Shown: positions 43,588-52,823, counted from the stretch's first letter. The stretch is DNA of 64,000 nt from DASVWZ01 sp963715675 (GCA_963715675.1 OY970265.1:930001-994000); one strand, 5' to 3'. Notes: generated by a model from the sequence alone, not told the origin. Translations and numbers: made by a program.

Positions 43588-43620
43588 CAACTGCCGCTGC
43601 ATGGCGGGCAATGACTGAAA

Positions 43621-43660
43621 AGGTCAAAACGTGTAATCGCCTGGTTACAGAAATTGACCG
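43621..43660 (+). repeat. E-type repeat arm downstream of paralog 4
   Basis: GGTCAAAACGTGTAATCGCC followed by TGGTTACAGAAATTGACCGG. The ends GGTCAA and TTGACC are inverted, so the arm itself can fold. It matches 42721 and 48284 closely. Confidence 0.55.
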
Positions 43661-43719
43661 GAGACACTACCGGAAGGCTCATCGGCCCGTCGAGTGCCCT
43701 GGCGTAATGCCCCTGCCCG

Positions 43720-44931
43720 CTACGGGGTGATTTCGAAAGCGACGCCCATGTTGTATTTGCCGCCGTTCATGGTGGTGCCGAAAATGTTGCCTTTGCCGTC
43801 GAGCACAACGCCGTAGGGGAAGGCCCCGTCGGTCCCGGTGAACTTGTGCACTACGCTATATTTCCACGTGCCGTTCTTTTGCGGCACAAACTTGAACACC
43901 GTGCCGCAGCTGATGCCTCCGCAGTCGGGGCCGCCAGCCCCTGAGCTGTAGAGATTTCCGGCTTTGTCAGACACTAGGGTAAAGGACGGCACGCAGCCAT
44001 TGGCGCAGTTGGGAAACTGGTACAGAATGGTTTCCTTCCACAGGCCGCTCTTGGTGGGCGTCAGCTTGTAAAAGGTGCCCGTGCCATATTTGCCTCCGCC
44101 TTGTGTGAGGCCATAGGCTGTGCCGGAGGCATCGAGGGTCAAGCCGGCGTAGGGGTACGCGCCGTCGGTCTTGAAGGCGAGAAAACGATGCAGGACGTGG
44201 TAAGTCCAGGTGCCATCGCCGTTATGAGCCAACTGGAAGGCGACGCCGTAGCCGTTGCCCCCGTAGAGCGTAGTGCCATAGAGGTTGCTATGAGCATCCC
44301 AGGACAAGGGTGATTTGGGCTCATCCCCGCTGCCGCCGCAGAACTTCGGCGGAGGGCAGAAATCATAGAGGTCGGTGTAGGCCCAGCCGTTTGAGCCAGG
44401 CGAAAGCTCGCCGACGGCGCCGCCTCCGTACGTGCCTTGGCCGATGCAGCCATAGAGATTACCGGCCTGGTCGAAGACCAGGCAACCCCCGCCATCGAAA
44501 TAGATGGCGTTGAAGTTCCAGTGCCCATTGCCCGGCGACAGCTCGAAGATAGTGCCCAGACTCGTGTTGCCGTACAGGTCGCTGCTTCCGTCCAACGCTA
44601 AGTCGCCGTCGGGCATTCCCGTCTTGTACCAACCGTCGAAGTTGAACAGCACAGTTTCGCTTGGGCGGCCGCCGTTTTGCGCTGCCAGTCGAAAAGCCAC
44701 GCCGCAGCCGTAGTCCCCGCATCCTGTTCCGGTGCCGCCCCAGTACGTTGCGCCGTACAAATTCCCACGCTTATCAGGCAGGAGATTAGACGCCACCAAA
44801 CCGCCATCCTTGTCGCCAGTGAAGGTGTGCAGAATCTTGTACTTGTAGGTGGTGGCGGCCCAGGCCGCTGGCACGAAGGCAAGAGCGAGGGCGACTGCTA
44901 GTGCTGTGGGAAGAAAAGTAACTCGCTTCAT
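43720..44931 (-). CDS. Secreted GloVer-type tandem-repeat protein 2
   Basis: A 403-residue exported protein. The signal peptide is LPTALAVALALAFVPAAWA. It carries about seven to eight repeats with GNLYGATYWGG, SNLYGTTLYGG, GTAYGLTQGGG and GNIFGTTMNGG blocks alternating with W-K-Y/Y-H-V-L-H-x-F strands. It belongs to the TIGR03803-like group with the proteins at 26142 and 57034, but is more divergent from each than simple duplicates would be. The role is unknown. Confidence 0.85.
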   Translation of the reverse strand: MKRVTFLPTALAVALALAFVPAAWAATTYKYKILHTFTGDKDGGLVASNLLPDKRGNLYGATYWGGTGTGCGDYGCGVAFRLAAQNGGRPSETVLFNFDGWYKTGMPDGDLALDGSSDLYGNTSLGTIFELSPGNGHWNFNAIYFDGGGCLVFDQAGNLYGCIGQGTYGGGAVGELSPGSNGWAYTDLYDFCPPPKFCGGSGDEPKSPLSWDAHSNLYGTTLYGGNGYGVAFQLAHNGDGTWTYHVLHRFLAFKTDGAYPYAGLTLDASGTAYGLTQGGGKYGTGTFYKLTPTKSGLWKETILYQFPNCANGCVPSFTLVSDKAGNLYSSGAGGPDCGGISCGTVFKFVPQKNGTWKYSVVHKFTGTDGAFPYGVVLDGKGNIFGTTMNGGKYNMGVAFEITP

Positions 44932-45097
44932 TGGTTACCGCCTTTGCGGGTTGACCCGCCCGTTGAGGGAGGGACAGCGGGGATTAAAGAGATCAGCTCC
45001 CCGCTGCTCCCTACTGTACCACGGTTTCTAGCAATCGCGGCGGCTGGCGGCCCATTCCGGCAGCGCCGCAGCGGATAACGTTAGCGGCCCTGCTCGG

Positions 45098-46929
45098 TCA
45101 ATACGAGTCAGGGTCACTGGGCGCCCATGAGGGCATACAGTTTGCCCATCCAGGATGCTGGAAGCACGTGTATGGCTCTTGCGTCGTAATCGGCGTGAAC
45201 CCCCGCGGACTCGGAGTCGTGCCCCCGTTCCACAGCGGGAAGAAGTCCGATAGCGGGACGTAGGGGGGTATGTTGTCCGGCGCATTGTGGTCCGCATACC
45301 TCGGTGCAGCAATCTCCGGCATTCCGAAGTTCCACTCCGTGTACTTGAGGATGCTCCCGAAGTCGTGCACGTACTGAGTCGGCTGATTCTGCGCGTTGCC
45401 GCAGGCCGGATATTGCGTCCCGCCGCAAGCGCCCGACACGTAGCGCGCCGGCGTGTACGGCGAAACCACCAGCAGCGGCACGCGGAGGCCGTCGGTGTAG
45501 CCGCAGCCCCACTGCGTGTTTGGATCGCACTCAGTGTAGCCCGTGTGATGGTCTTCCTGCCGCGCCACGTACGGCGGCACGTGATCGAACCAGCCGCCCC
45601 AGTCGTCCCAAGTGATGAAGATGGCGGTGGGCTCTTGCGTCCAGTATTTTTGGCCGCAGGCTTGGCCGACCGCGTTCACAATATCCCCGACCCACGAGGG
45701 CCCATAGACGGTGACATTGGACGAGGCGTTATCCTGGGGGTGGTCGGACCACGACCCATCAGGAATGACCCAACTGATGGCTCGCAGGTTGCAGTTGTAC
45801 AGATCGTCAAAGATGGGGGCGTTGGTGTAGGTTCCCTTATTCGGAATGCGGACGTGGTCGTCCCATTCCGTGCTCATCCCGAACGGCCCGGAGCCGCAGG
45901 CATTGTCGGTGCCCCACTGGGTGGTTTGGCCGTAGCAGATTTCCGGGATGTATGCCGGAGCATCCCAGATACTGGTGCCGGCGGTGCCCCCTCCGCCTTG
46001 GAGCAGGGTCCCGCCGGGTTCGACGTAGTACGCCCAGTCCGCGCTGTGCGGCCATCCCGGGATGGTCCGGTCGCAGCTATCGCCATTGCCGTCCTCGACG
46101 CAGTCGCCGGTATCGGTTACCAAGCTGTCGTGAGTGTAGCACTCGTTCTGGAGCGGCGGGGATTGGATGACCGTACCGGTTGGGTCGACCCAGTGAGGCC
46201 AGCCCGCGTTGCCGTTGTAGGCGCAACCAGTGGGTGGTACGGCCTTCTGCTTATCTGGGGTGAGGTCGGCCACGAAATCCGTAGCGTATTCGGCGCCCGG
46301 CATCACCGGCGCTGAGGTTCCCGTAAAGAGGAACTGGTGCGCCTCCATACTCGGTCCTTCGTTGGACTGAAACATGTAGTTGGCGAACCCGTACGCCGTC
46401 GCAATGTCGAAGTACGGTTGCACGTCGGACTTTTGTACATAGGAATACTGTGGGCAGTCAGGGCGCCCGTACTTCTCGCCCGTGCAGAAGCCGTCGTTGG
46501 TGTTGCCCGCACCGGCGGCGCCGTCGTAGTCCTTACCCCAGCCCTCATAGCTGTGGTCAGGATCGACGATGTCGCCGTTGCCGCCGTTCACGGCTTGGTC
46601 CCACCCGCTCAGGGGAAGCGGGATGTTGCAGATGGGCACTGTGATCTTTTGGTTTTGGCTGTAGTAATAGTAGTAACCGCCGTCCACGATATCGACGCCG
46701 GTCTCAAAAGCGTTCTCCTGTCTGCAGTTTGCTACGGATGGATTGGCGCCGAACAAATTGTCCGGCGTGCGGTTTTCCTGAACCACAATAATGATGTGCT
46801 TAAAGGGGCCCGGTTGAGTTTGAGCGGCGGCGGGGGTTGCGGAAAACACGGGAAATACTATGCACATAGAAAGCGCTATGAAGATTCTACTGACTGACTG
46901 ACTTTGCCTTTCTGCTTGCGTTTTTTCAT
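45098..46929 (-). pseudogene. Phospholipase C-like phosphoesterase 4, signal peptide out of frame
   Basis: The open frame 46867-45098 encodes 589 residues of the PlcC/AcpA family (KHIIIVVQENRTPDNLF, NEGPSMEAHQFLFTGTSAP, WDDWGGWFDHVPP, HDFGSILKYTEWN). It begins within a truncated hydrophobic leader (MCIVFPVFSATPAAAQ). Upstream an ATG at 46929 has an excellent site (GGAGGAAACACA), but its frame stops after 17 codons at 46876. Between them lies an AGTC tract (46889-46903). Adding one four-base unit joins both frames into a perfect basic-plus-hydrophobic signal peptide (MKKRKQKG... to SRIFIALSMCIVFPVFS). It is a frameshifted gene, a slippage-switched gene or a sequencing error. Confidence 0.8.
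46889..46903 (-). repeat. Tetranucleotide tract in signal-peptide coding region
   Basis: Three full ACTG units plus ACT on the plus strand (AGTC x3.75 on the coding strand). One more unit restores the reading frame of the phosphoesterase. Short tetranucleotide tracts at gene starts are the classic substrate for slipped-strand phase variation, although this one is short. Confidence 0.7.
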
Positions 46930-47290
46930 TGTGTTTCCTCCGAAACGTCGTCTCCCGGTGGGGGAGTGGGTTGATCGTGCGTTAACGTCTGTCGAGCATT
47001 AACGAAGGACGACGGGTGAAGGGAGGTCCGGCTTGCGCCGATAAGCTATCAGGATTCAGGGGATGCTGTCAGTCACGGCTGACATACAAGGCTGTGACGG
47101 CCAGGCCGGAGGGGGTCGCTGGTGCCCATGCCTGGAGCCTGTTACGAAACTCAGCCGTCCGCTGAAGCGGACTCGGTTTGCTCCATTTTCGCTTTCCCGG
47201 CACTAACGTGCCGGGCTTATTCGGGCTTTCAGGTCGAACCTTCCGGGTCAGCTGATCCGATCGTGGTGAATGTGACCCTGGGCGGGGACG
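46930..47290. other. Intergenic region between phosphoesterase 4 and paralog remnant
   Basis: No gene is supported. The left end holds the ribosome site and promoter region of the phosphoesterase. GCCCGGCACGTTAGTGCCGGG-like pairing is visible near 47196-47217. The rest is unassigned. Confidence 0.35.
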
Positions 47291-47389
47291 GTTCCCAACA
47301 AGCCAATCGTCACCGGCAAGACCAAAGGGCCGGATGCGGTCACCGTGCAATCGGACAGCCTTGGAGCGTTAGCGGCAGGAAGAAAGTAG
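47291..47389 (+). pseudogene. Remnant of a GYAYET-family gene (C-terminus only)
   Basis: Thirty-two codons and a stop encode VPNKPIVTGKTKGPDAVTVQ followed by SDSLGALAAGRK. This matches the end of paralog 1 (IPNKPIIAGKTKGPDV, SLGALAAGRR) almost residue for residue. No matching upstream part remains. The stop is followed by the same downstream sequence pattern as paralog 1, so a whole unit has decayed here. Confidence 0.8.
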
Positions 47390-47431
47390 CAGCCGAAACA
47401 GCGGAGCTACGTCCCTTTGTCGTTGCGTAAC

Positions 47432-47512
47432 TGGCGAAAAATCTCCATTAGGCTCATTGTCGCGTCTTTTGGCGAACAAAAGGCGCAAAGTTGTGAAATC
47501 GCCTGTTGACAA
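47432..47512 (+). repeat. Composite F-E inverted-repeat element 1
   Basis: F arm ACTGGCGAAAAATCTCCATT (from 47431), then GGCTCATTGTC, a 25-base spacer, and E arm TTGTGAAATCGCCTGTTGAC (ending at 47510). GGCGA at the left and TCGCC at the right are inverted. It follows the paralog remnant and precedes the hypothetical gene at 47570. Confidence 0.55.
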
Positions 47513-47569
47513 CAAGTAATGGATCTCCTGATCCGTTTTTGATTTCGGGGGCTGCGTTAATACACGGAT

Positions 47570-48145
47570 TCAGTTCGGTTTGGCGGGCTCTACACTCTTG
47601 ATCGAGTCTACGACCCTGTTCAGGGAGTCCAGAGAATTAGCGGAAAAAGCGAACGAGAGCAGTGCACCTTTGCGAACTGTTGTGTACACGCGAGCATGTT
47701 TCGTCAACTGACCTTCATGTAATTCAAAGGTTGAGACAACGAAATCAAAGTCTCCGATATGGACATCGGCTGGTTGACCCGTTTCAGAACCAACGCCCGC
47801 AACGGTTAGTGAAAAGAATCGGCTCGCTTCACGGTCGGTAAGGCCCCCTGCCATTTTTTCTCGCGGATAGGTTTGAATCGCAACAGAGCGCCAATCAGGC
47901 GCCTTATCATCAGGACCCGAGACTAGAGAAAGCAATAGATTGAGGGTACTGGTTTTGCCCATTGCTTTTGCACGCTCGTGAATCGATTGCTTGCCAGCTT
48001 CGGTAAGGTCGTACAGATTGGAAGGTGGCGTATAGCGAAAGCCGAGAGTGGAATCTGTAAACGCAGAAGGCGCCAGTGGCGGCCCTTGAGAGAAAGATTG
48101 TGCGGTTAGAAGAATGCCGATAGCCGCCACAACCGCAGAGTTCAT
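47570..48145 (-). CDS. Exported hypothetical protein
   Basis: A 191-residue protein with a signal peptide (SAVVAAIGILLTAQSFSQG), followed by a compact alpha/beta region (FRYTPPSNLYDLTEAGKQSI, FELHEGQLTKHARVYTTVRK). It recalls PsbP/DUF1795-like acidobacterial lipobox-free secreted proteins, but I do not assign a family. The ATG at 48145 gives a proper leader. A GTG four codons upstream is an alternative. It is bracketed by composite repeats on both sides. Confidence 0.6.
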   Translation of the reverse strand: MNSAVVAAIGILLTAQSFSQGPPLAPSAFTDSTLGFRYTPPSNLYDLTEAGKQSIHERAKAMGKTSTLNLLLSLVSGPDDKAPDWRSVAIQTYPREKMAGGLTDREASRFFSLTVAGVGSETGQPADVHIGDFDFVVSTFELHEGQLTKHARVYTTVRKGALLSFAFSANSLDSLNRVVDSIKSVEPAKPN

Positions 48146-48245
48146 TACTTCGTGCACTCCGAAATAAGGGCATTTCTGCTTAGTACGTCATCCTTGAACG
48201 AGGCAGCTTCAGAAATCATACGAGAAACACTCCGCTTATTGTTGA

Positions 48246-48323
48246 TAGATCTCCATTTCACTTATTGACCCCGACTTCCCAGCGGTCAAAACGTGAAATG
48301 GCACTGCTTACGTCAGTTGAACC
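48246..48323 (+). repeat. Composite F-E inverted-repeat element 2
   Basis: F arm ATCTCCATTTCACTTATTGA (48249-48268) plus CC, a 13-base spacer, then E arm GGTCAAAACGTGAAATGGCA continuing CTGCTTACGTCAGTTGAACC. ATTGACC and GGTCAAAA face each other as an inverted repeat. It separates two minus-strand hypothetical genes. Confidence 0.6.
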
Positions 48324-48332
48324 GCGCAACGA

Positions 48333-48707
48333 TCACCTAGTGCTCTTGCCCGACCTTCCGTTCCAAGACATCAACCCATACAGAAGCCCTCCCACGAGGG
48401 ACCACAACGCTGCAAAAACGAGCAACTTGTGTACAGTGAGGTCACTAGATGAGCCATGCCAGTATTTCCATTCGAGGTAGTGGAACAAGGTTGTGACGAT
48501 CAGCATCCCGCACCCGAAGTAGACGACGCCGAAGACCAATACGTGCTGAGAAAAGGTGAGAGCCGGCGGTACATACGTGCGCCTAAAGGCACTGAATGGT
48601 GCCAACGGTAACCGCACTCCGAACGGGCGCACAAGAAGCGCAACGACTACGAGCCAGAGGGAAATCGCCAGCAGGACGACTAGCGTCTCGATGAAGAATT
48701 CGGCCAC
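48333..48707 (-). CDS. Small hypothetical membrane protein
   Basis: A 124-residue protein with three hydrophobic segments (LVVLLAISLWLVVVALLV, VLVFGVVYFGCGMLIVTTL, LLVFAALWSLVGGLLYGL) and charged ends. The start is probably GTG at 48707. It is flanked by composite repeat elements 2 and 3 within about 50 bases on each side. I do not recognise the family. Confidence 0.55.
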   Translation of the reverse strand: MAEFFIETLVVLLAISLWLVVVALLVRPFGVRLPLAPFSAFRRTYVPPALTFSQHVLVFGVVYFGCGMLIVTTLFHYLEWKYWHGSSSDLTVHKLLVFAALWSLVGGLLYGLMSWNGRSGKSTR

Positions 48708-48749
48708 AGCAAGAACATACTAACTCAAAATTGTTAAACCAGTCTGTAG

Positions 48750-48817
48750 TTGGCGAAAAATCTCCATTTCGCTCATTGACTAAGGTCAAAACGTGAAATC
48801 GTCCATTTCACTCATTA
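48750..48817 (+). repeat. Composite F-E inverted-repeat element 3
   Basis: F arm TTGGCGAAAAATCTCCATTT (48750-48769) plus CGCTCATTGAC, a three-base gap (TAA), then E arm GGTCAAAACGTGAAATCGTC and a partial second F arm (CATTTCACTCATTA). The F arm in reverse complement (GTCAATGAGCGAAATGGAG) resembles the E arm, so the element can form a long imperfect hairpin. Confidence 0.65.
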
Positions 48818-48970
48818 CCGGGCCCCAAGCCGAAACAAAAGGGGCGAGCTGCGCTCCCATGCTATAATCTGGGTTCGCCTGCTTCTTTGCGAGGCAATCA
48901 TGTGATCTCCTCTATGGGCGAATCCCGTAACAGCAGCACTGTTAAAGTTCATTAGACACGAGGTATCGCT

Positions 48971-49720
48971 ATGTCCGGCCATTCCAAATGGGCCACAATT
49001 AAGCATAAGAAGGGCGCGCTGGACGCCAAGCGCGGCAAGATTTTTACCCGCCTGATCAAGGAAATCGGCATTGCCGCCAAGAACGGCGGCGGCGATCCCG
49101 ATGCCAACCCTCGCTTGCGAACCGCCATCCTGGCGGCCAAGGCCGAGAACATGCCCCAGGACAACATTAAGCGGGCCATCCAGCGCGGCACCGGGGAGCT
49201 TCCCGGCGCCAATTACGAGGAATTCTCCCTGGAAGGCTACGGCCCGGGCGGCGTCGCCGTGCTCATCGACATCAACACCGATAACCGCAATCGTACCGTC
49301 AGCGAGATTCGCCACGTGTTCGGCAAGAATGGCGGCAACATGGCTGAAGCCGGCGCGGTTTCCTGGATGTTCCACAAGAAGGGTGACATCGTGGTTCCCA
49401 AGGCCGCCGCCAAGGAAGATGATCTGATGGGCATCGTTCTGGACGCTGGCGCCGAGGACCTGCGCGATGACGGCGACAATTGGGAAGTGCTCTGTGCTCC
49501 GTCCTCCTTTGAGGCAGTGCTGGAAGCCGTGAAGAAGGCTGGCATTGAGCCGGCATCTTCCAGCGTTTCCATGATTCCCCAAAACTACATCAAGCTCGAA
49601 GGCCAGGCGGCCAATACCATGATCCGCTTAATGGAAGCCCTCGAAGACCAGGACGACGTGCAGAACGTCCACTCCAACTTTGACATCGATCAGAAATTGC
49701 TGGAAGAAGTCGCCGGATAG
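48971..49720 (+). CDS. yebC: YebC/PmpR-family protein
   Basis: A 249-residue protein of the full family length. It opens with the diagnostic MSGHSKWATIKHKKGALDAK and contains RNRTVSEIRHVFGKNGGN and SWMFHKKG. Members act as transcription regulators or, as shown recently for some, in ribosome rescue at proline-rich stretches. GAGG lies upstream of the ATG. It is a single gene with its own terminator. Confidence 0.97.
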   Translation: MSGHSKWATIKHKKGALDAKRGKIFTRLIKEIGIAAKNGGGDPDANPRLRTAILAAKAENMPQDNIKRAIQRGTGELPGANYEEFSLEGYGPGGVAVLIDINTDNRNRTVSEIRHVFGKNGGNMAEAGAVSWMFHKKGDIVVPKAAAKEDDLMGIVLDAGAEDLRDDGDNWEVLCAPSSFEAVLEAVKKAGIEPASSSVSMIPQNYIKLEGQAANTMIRLMEALEDQDDVQNVHSNFDIDQKLLEEVAG

Positions 49721-49745
49721 TTCTTGCATTCTCTACATTGTGGGC

Positions 49746-49776
49746 AACCCGGCGCGGAACCGCCGGGTTTGTTTTT
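49746..49776 (+). terminator. Intrinsic terminator of yebC
   Basis: AACCCGGCG and CGCCGGGTT form a perfect 9-bp stem with a six-base loop, followed by TGTTTTT. It begins 25 bases after the yebC stop. Confidence 0.92.
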
Positions 49777-49797
49777 CCGCCCTGACTACCCGTTGAT

Positions 49798-49827
49798 GTA
49801 GGGGCGGGCGTCCTCGCCCGTGCAGCC
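49798..49827. repeat. Short palindromic intergenic repeat, family R2 copy 3
   Basis: GTAGGGGCGGGCGTCCTCGC followed by CCGTGCAGCC. GGGCG and CGCCC arms flank a short loop. It is the best copy of the R2 family. Confidence 0.5.
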
Positions 49828-49899
49828 TTCTACGGGGGATTCGTCCGCATTACTACCCCCGAGATTGAAAATTGGGTAACATCAAGTTTTCGACCCGAA

Positions 49900-51063
49900 A
49901 TGCCCAGCGCCACTCTTAAGCCAATCACCAGCCGTCCTGCCGTGGTCATCGCTGCGCTGGCGGTGCTGGCGGTACTCGGCTTCCTGCTGGTCAATCGCCT
50001 GGTAAACCGTTTCGCCGAGCAGCAAAAGGCTTTGGCGCGCCATTTGTACGCCCAGGGGCTTACCGACCTTCAAGCCGGACACCCCGACCGCGCCATCGAA
50101 GAATTCCGCGCCGCGCTCATCTACAGCCACGACAACTTTGATTACCAACTCAACTTGGCCCGTGCCTTGCGCGACACCGGACGCACCGCCGAGTCAGAAA
50201 CCTATCTAGTCAGTCTATGGGAGCGCTCGCCGCAGGACGCGGCCGTCAATCTGGCGCTCGGCCGCTTGGCAGCTCGCGAGAGCCAGACCGACCAAGCCAT
50301 TCAGTACTATCACAACGCGATCTACGGCGTCTGGGCAACCGATGCCGATACCCGCCGCCTGAATGCCTGGTTTGAACTGGTCGATTTTCTTCTGCGCCAG
50401 AACGCTCTCCCCCAAGCCCAGGCCGAACTCATTACCCTCGCCGCCGAGCTACCCCGCAATTCGGAGTCGCGCCTGCGGGTTGCTGGCCTGTTTGCTCGCG
50501 CTCAGGATTACGAGCACGCTTTGACCCAGTATCAGCACGCTTTGCTGCACGCCCGTCCCAGCGCGCCCGCATTATTCGGAGCCGGCGAAGCGGCATTTCA
50601 CCTCGGCCGTTTCCGTACTGCGGAGCGCTACCTGCGAAATGCGGTGGAATCCGGTTCCCAAGACCCTCAAGCCGCGCCCTTGCTGGATCGCGTGCGGCTC
50701 ACGCTGAACTCCGATCCCCTCGTCCAGAGAATCCCCGCCGCCGAGCGCGATCGCCGCGCCCGCGCAGCCTTCCTGCAAGCCGGGAAGCGCCTCGACGATT
50801 GCATCGCAGTCATCGCCTCAAAGCAAATAACCAATCCCCCTGGCCCGCCCGCCAACCCTCTTCAATCTTTGAAAACGCAGTGGACCGCCATGAGACCAAA
50901 AGTCCGCCGCCTGAGCACAGGCCGCGAACCCGAGGTGTTCGACTCCGCCATGGACCTGGTCTTCCAAATCGAGCAGCAAGCGCTGGCGGTCTGCGGTTCA
51001 CCTTCCGGCTTTGACCAGTCATTGCTCCTGCTCGCGCAGAACCCCGGGGGTGTCGATCGATGA
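49900..51063 (+). CDS. Membrane-anchored TPR protein
   Basis: A 387-residue protein with one N-terminal transmembrane helix (VVIAALAVLAVLGFLLV, about residues 15-31). It then carries some six tetratricopeptide-like repeats (LYAQGLTDLQAGHPDRAIEE, ALFGAGEAAFHLGRFRTAER). Its stop overlaps the ClC start as ATGA, so the two are translationally coupled. A role as periplasmic or cytoplasmic scaffold is likely. No specific function is assigned. Confidence 0.8.
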   Translation: MPSATLKPITSRPAVVIAALAVLAVLGFLLVNRLVNRFAEQQKALARHLYAQGLTDLQAGHPDRAIEEFRAALIYSHDNFDYQLNLARALRDTGRTAESETYLVSLWERSPQDAAVNLALGRLAARESQTDQAIQYYHNAIYGVWATDADTRRLNAWFELVDFLLRQNALPQAQAELITLAAELPRNSESRLRVAGLFARAQDYEHALTQYQHALLHARPSAPALFGAGEAAFHLGRFRTAERYLRNAVESGSQDPQAAPLLDRVRLTLNSDPLVQRIPAAERDRRARAAFLQAGKRLDDCIAVIASKQITNPPGPPANPLQSLKTQWTAMRPKVRRLSTGREPEVFDSAMDLVFQIEQQALAVCGSPSGFDQSLLLLAQNPGGVDR

Positions 51064-52823
51064 CGGATCGTAGCCCCTCCCCAACTGCCGCGCCGGAATC
51101 CGCGCCCACTCGCGGGGAGAGCCGAAATTGGTTTTCACTCGCCGGCACTTTTCGCGAAGAACGTTACTTCCTTATCCTTTCCGTCTTCATCGGACTTTTC
51201 TCCGGCTTGGCCGTGGTTTGCTTCCGTCTGGCAATCGACTGGACCCGCATCGGCTTGCTTGGCCCCGCCCCTCAGCCCCACGATGGGCGTCTGCTGATCG
51301 CTCCTGCCTTGGTCGGATTGCTGGTGGCAATCCTGGTCATCCACATGTTTCCCCAAGTGCGCGGCAGCGGCGTCAATCAGACCAAGGCCGCTCTCTACAT
51401 CTTTGACGGATACATTCCATTTCGCACCGCGATTGGAAAATTCATTACCGCCGCCCTGGCCATCGGCGCCGGACATTCCCTCGGTCCCGAAGATCCCTCC
51501 TTGCAAATCGGTGCCAGCCTGGCCTCGGCGCTGGGGCGCCGCCTCGAATTCTCCCGTGAGAAGCTTCGCCTGCTCGCGCCCGTCGGAGCCGCCGCTGGCC
51601 TGGCCGCCGCATTCAACGCTCCCATCTCGGCCGTGCTCTTCGTGATTGAAGAAGTCATCGGCCGCTGGAGCGCTGGCATTCTGGGTTCGGTCGTACTTTC
51701 CGCCATTTCCAGCGTCGTCGTCGTGCGCTGGTTTCTCGGTACCCAGCCCTTGTTCCGCATCCCTGCGCTTTCCGCGGCTCGTCCCATTGAGCTCATCGCG
51801 TACACCGTGCTCGGCCTGGTCGGAGGAATCGCAGCCGTGATTTTTGCCAAAGCGATCTCCTACCTGCGCCCGCGCCTGCGCTCCCTGCCCAAGTGGACGC
51901 AGTATCTCCAGTCCGCCCTCGCCGGACTCCTCATCGGCCTGATTGGCTTTCTCGGCGCTCCTCAGGTCATGGGTGCCGGATACGACTACATGGATCAGGC
52001 CATGCACGATCAGTTCACTTGGAAACTGCTGGCGATTTTTGCCTGCCTGAAAATTCTAGCCACCACGCTCTCTTTCGCCACCGGCACGCCGGGCGGCATG
52101 TTTGCCCCAACTTTGTTCATCGGAGCCATGCTCGGAGGCGCCGTGGGTGGCGTCGAGCGGCTCTTCTATCCTCATCTCACCGGATCAACCGGGACTTACG
52201 CCTTGGTCGGCATGGGCGTATTGTTCGCCGCATTTCTGCGCGCTCCCATGACCTCGGTTTTCATGGTGCTCGAGGTCAGCGGAAATTACTCCATCATCGT
52301 TCCCGTCATCGTCGCCAACACCTTCGCCTATGTTGTCTCTCGCGCCCTCCAGCCCACGCCGATTTTCGACTTGCTCAGCCGCCAGGACGGCCTCGATCTT
52401 CCTTCCATGGAGGAACAGCGCGAAGAAAACATCCTGCGCGTGGAAGACGCCATGCAACCTCCGTCGGGTCCGGTGCTGAGTTCCGAGGATACCGTCATAG
52501 CCGCCAATCTGCGCATCCAGCAATCCGATGCCCACGTTTTCCTGGTGCGCCTGGTTCCTTCCGGATGGAGCAGTATCCATCGCGATCTTCTGCAACGTTT
52601 CGCCAGCGAGGGCAAAGGCGAAATGACCCTCGGCTCCGCCTTGCCGCGCGAGCGCTTGCCCTACCTGCATCCCGATCAACTGCTGGAAGTGGCTCTGCGC
52701 TATGTGCACCAGACGCCGCTCGTTCCCGTCTTAAGCCGTGCCGACTTCAGCAAACTCGAAGGCGTCATCTCCAACCAGGCCGTGCTCGATAAGTACCGCC
52801 TGCTGGGTCAGGAACAGGAATAG
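51060..52823 (+). CDS. ClC-family chloride channel/antiporter with C-terminal CBS-like region
   Basis: A 587-residue membrane protein with about eleven hydrophobic segments. Selectivity-filter motifs of the ClC family are visible as GSGVNQTK, GHSLGPEDPSLQIGA (with the gating glutamate in GPED) and NAPISAVLFVIEE. The last 150 residues resemble a CBS pair (VEDAMQPPSGPVLSSEDTV, TPLVPVLSRADFSKLEGVIS), which would sense nucleotides. It is coupled to the TPR gene upstream. Confidence 0.92.
   Translation: MTDRSPSPTAAPESAPTRGESRNWFSLAGTFREERYFLILSVFIGLFSGLAVVCFRLAIDWTRIGLLGPAPQPHDGRLLIAPALVGLLVAILVIHMFPQVRGSGVNQTKAALYIFDGYIPFRTAIGKFITAALAIGAGHSLGPEDPSLQIGASLASALGRRLEFSREKLRLLAPVGAAAGLAAAFNAPISAVLFVIEEVIGRWSAGILGSVVLSAISSVVVVRWFLGTQPLFRIPALSAARPIELIAYTVLGLVGGIAAVIFAKAISYLRPRLRSLPKWTQYLQSALAGLLIGLIGFLGAPQVMGAGYDYMDQAMHDQFTWKLLAIFACLKILATTLSFATGTPGGMFAPTLFIGAMLGGAVGGVERLFYPHLTGSTGTYALVGMGVLFAAFLRAPMTSVFMVLEVSGNYSIIVPVIVANTFAYVVSRALQPTPIFDLLSRQDGLDLPSMEEQREENILRVEDAMQPPSGPVLSSEDTVIAANLRIQQSDAHVFLVRLVPSGWSSIHRDLLQRFASEGKGEMTLGSALPRERLPYLHPDQLLEVALRYVHQTPLVPVLSRADFSKLEGVISNQAVLDKYRLLGQEQE

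Noticed and set aside
47432..48817. Integron attC sites
   Set aside because: The elements are inverted repeats at gene borders, but the GTTRRRY core and its RYYYAAC partner were not found and no integrase lies nearby. I keep the cassette idea only as a question.
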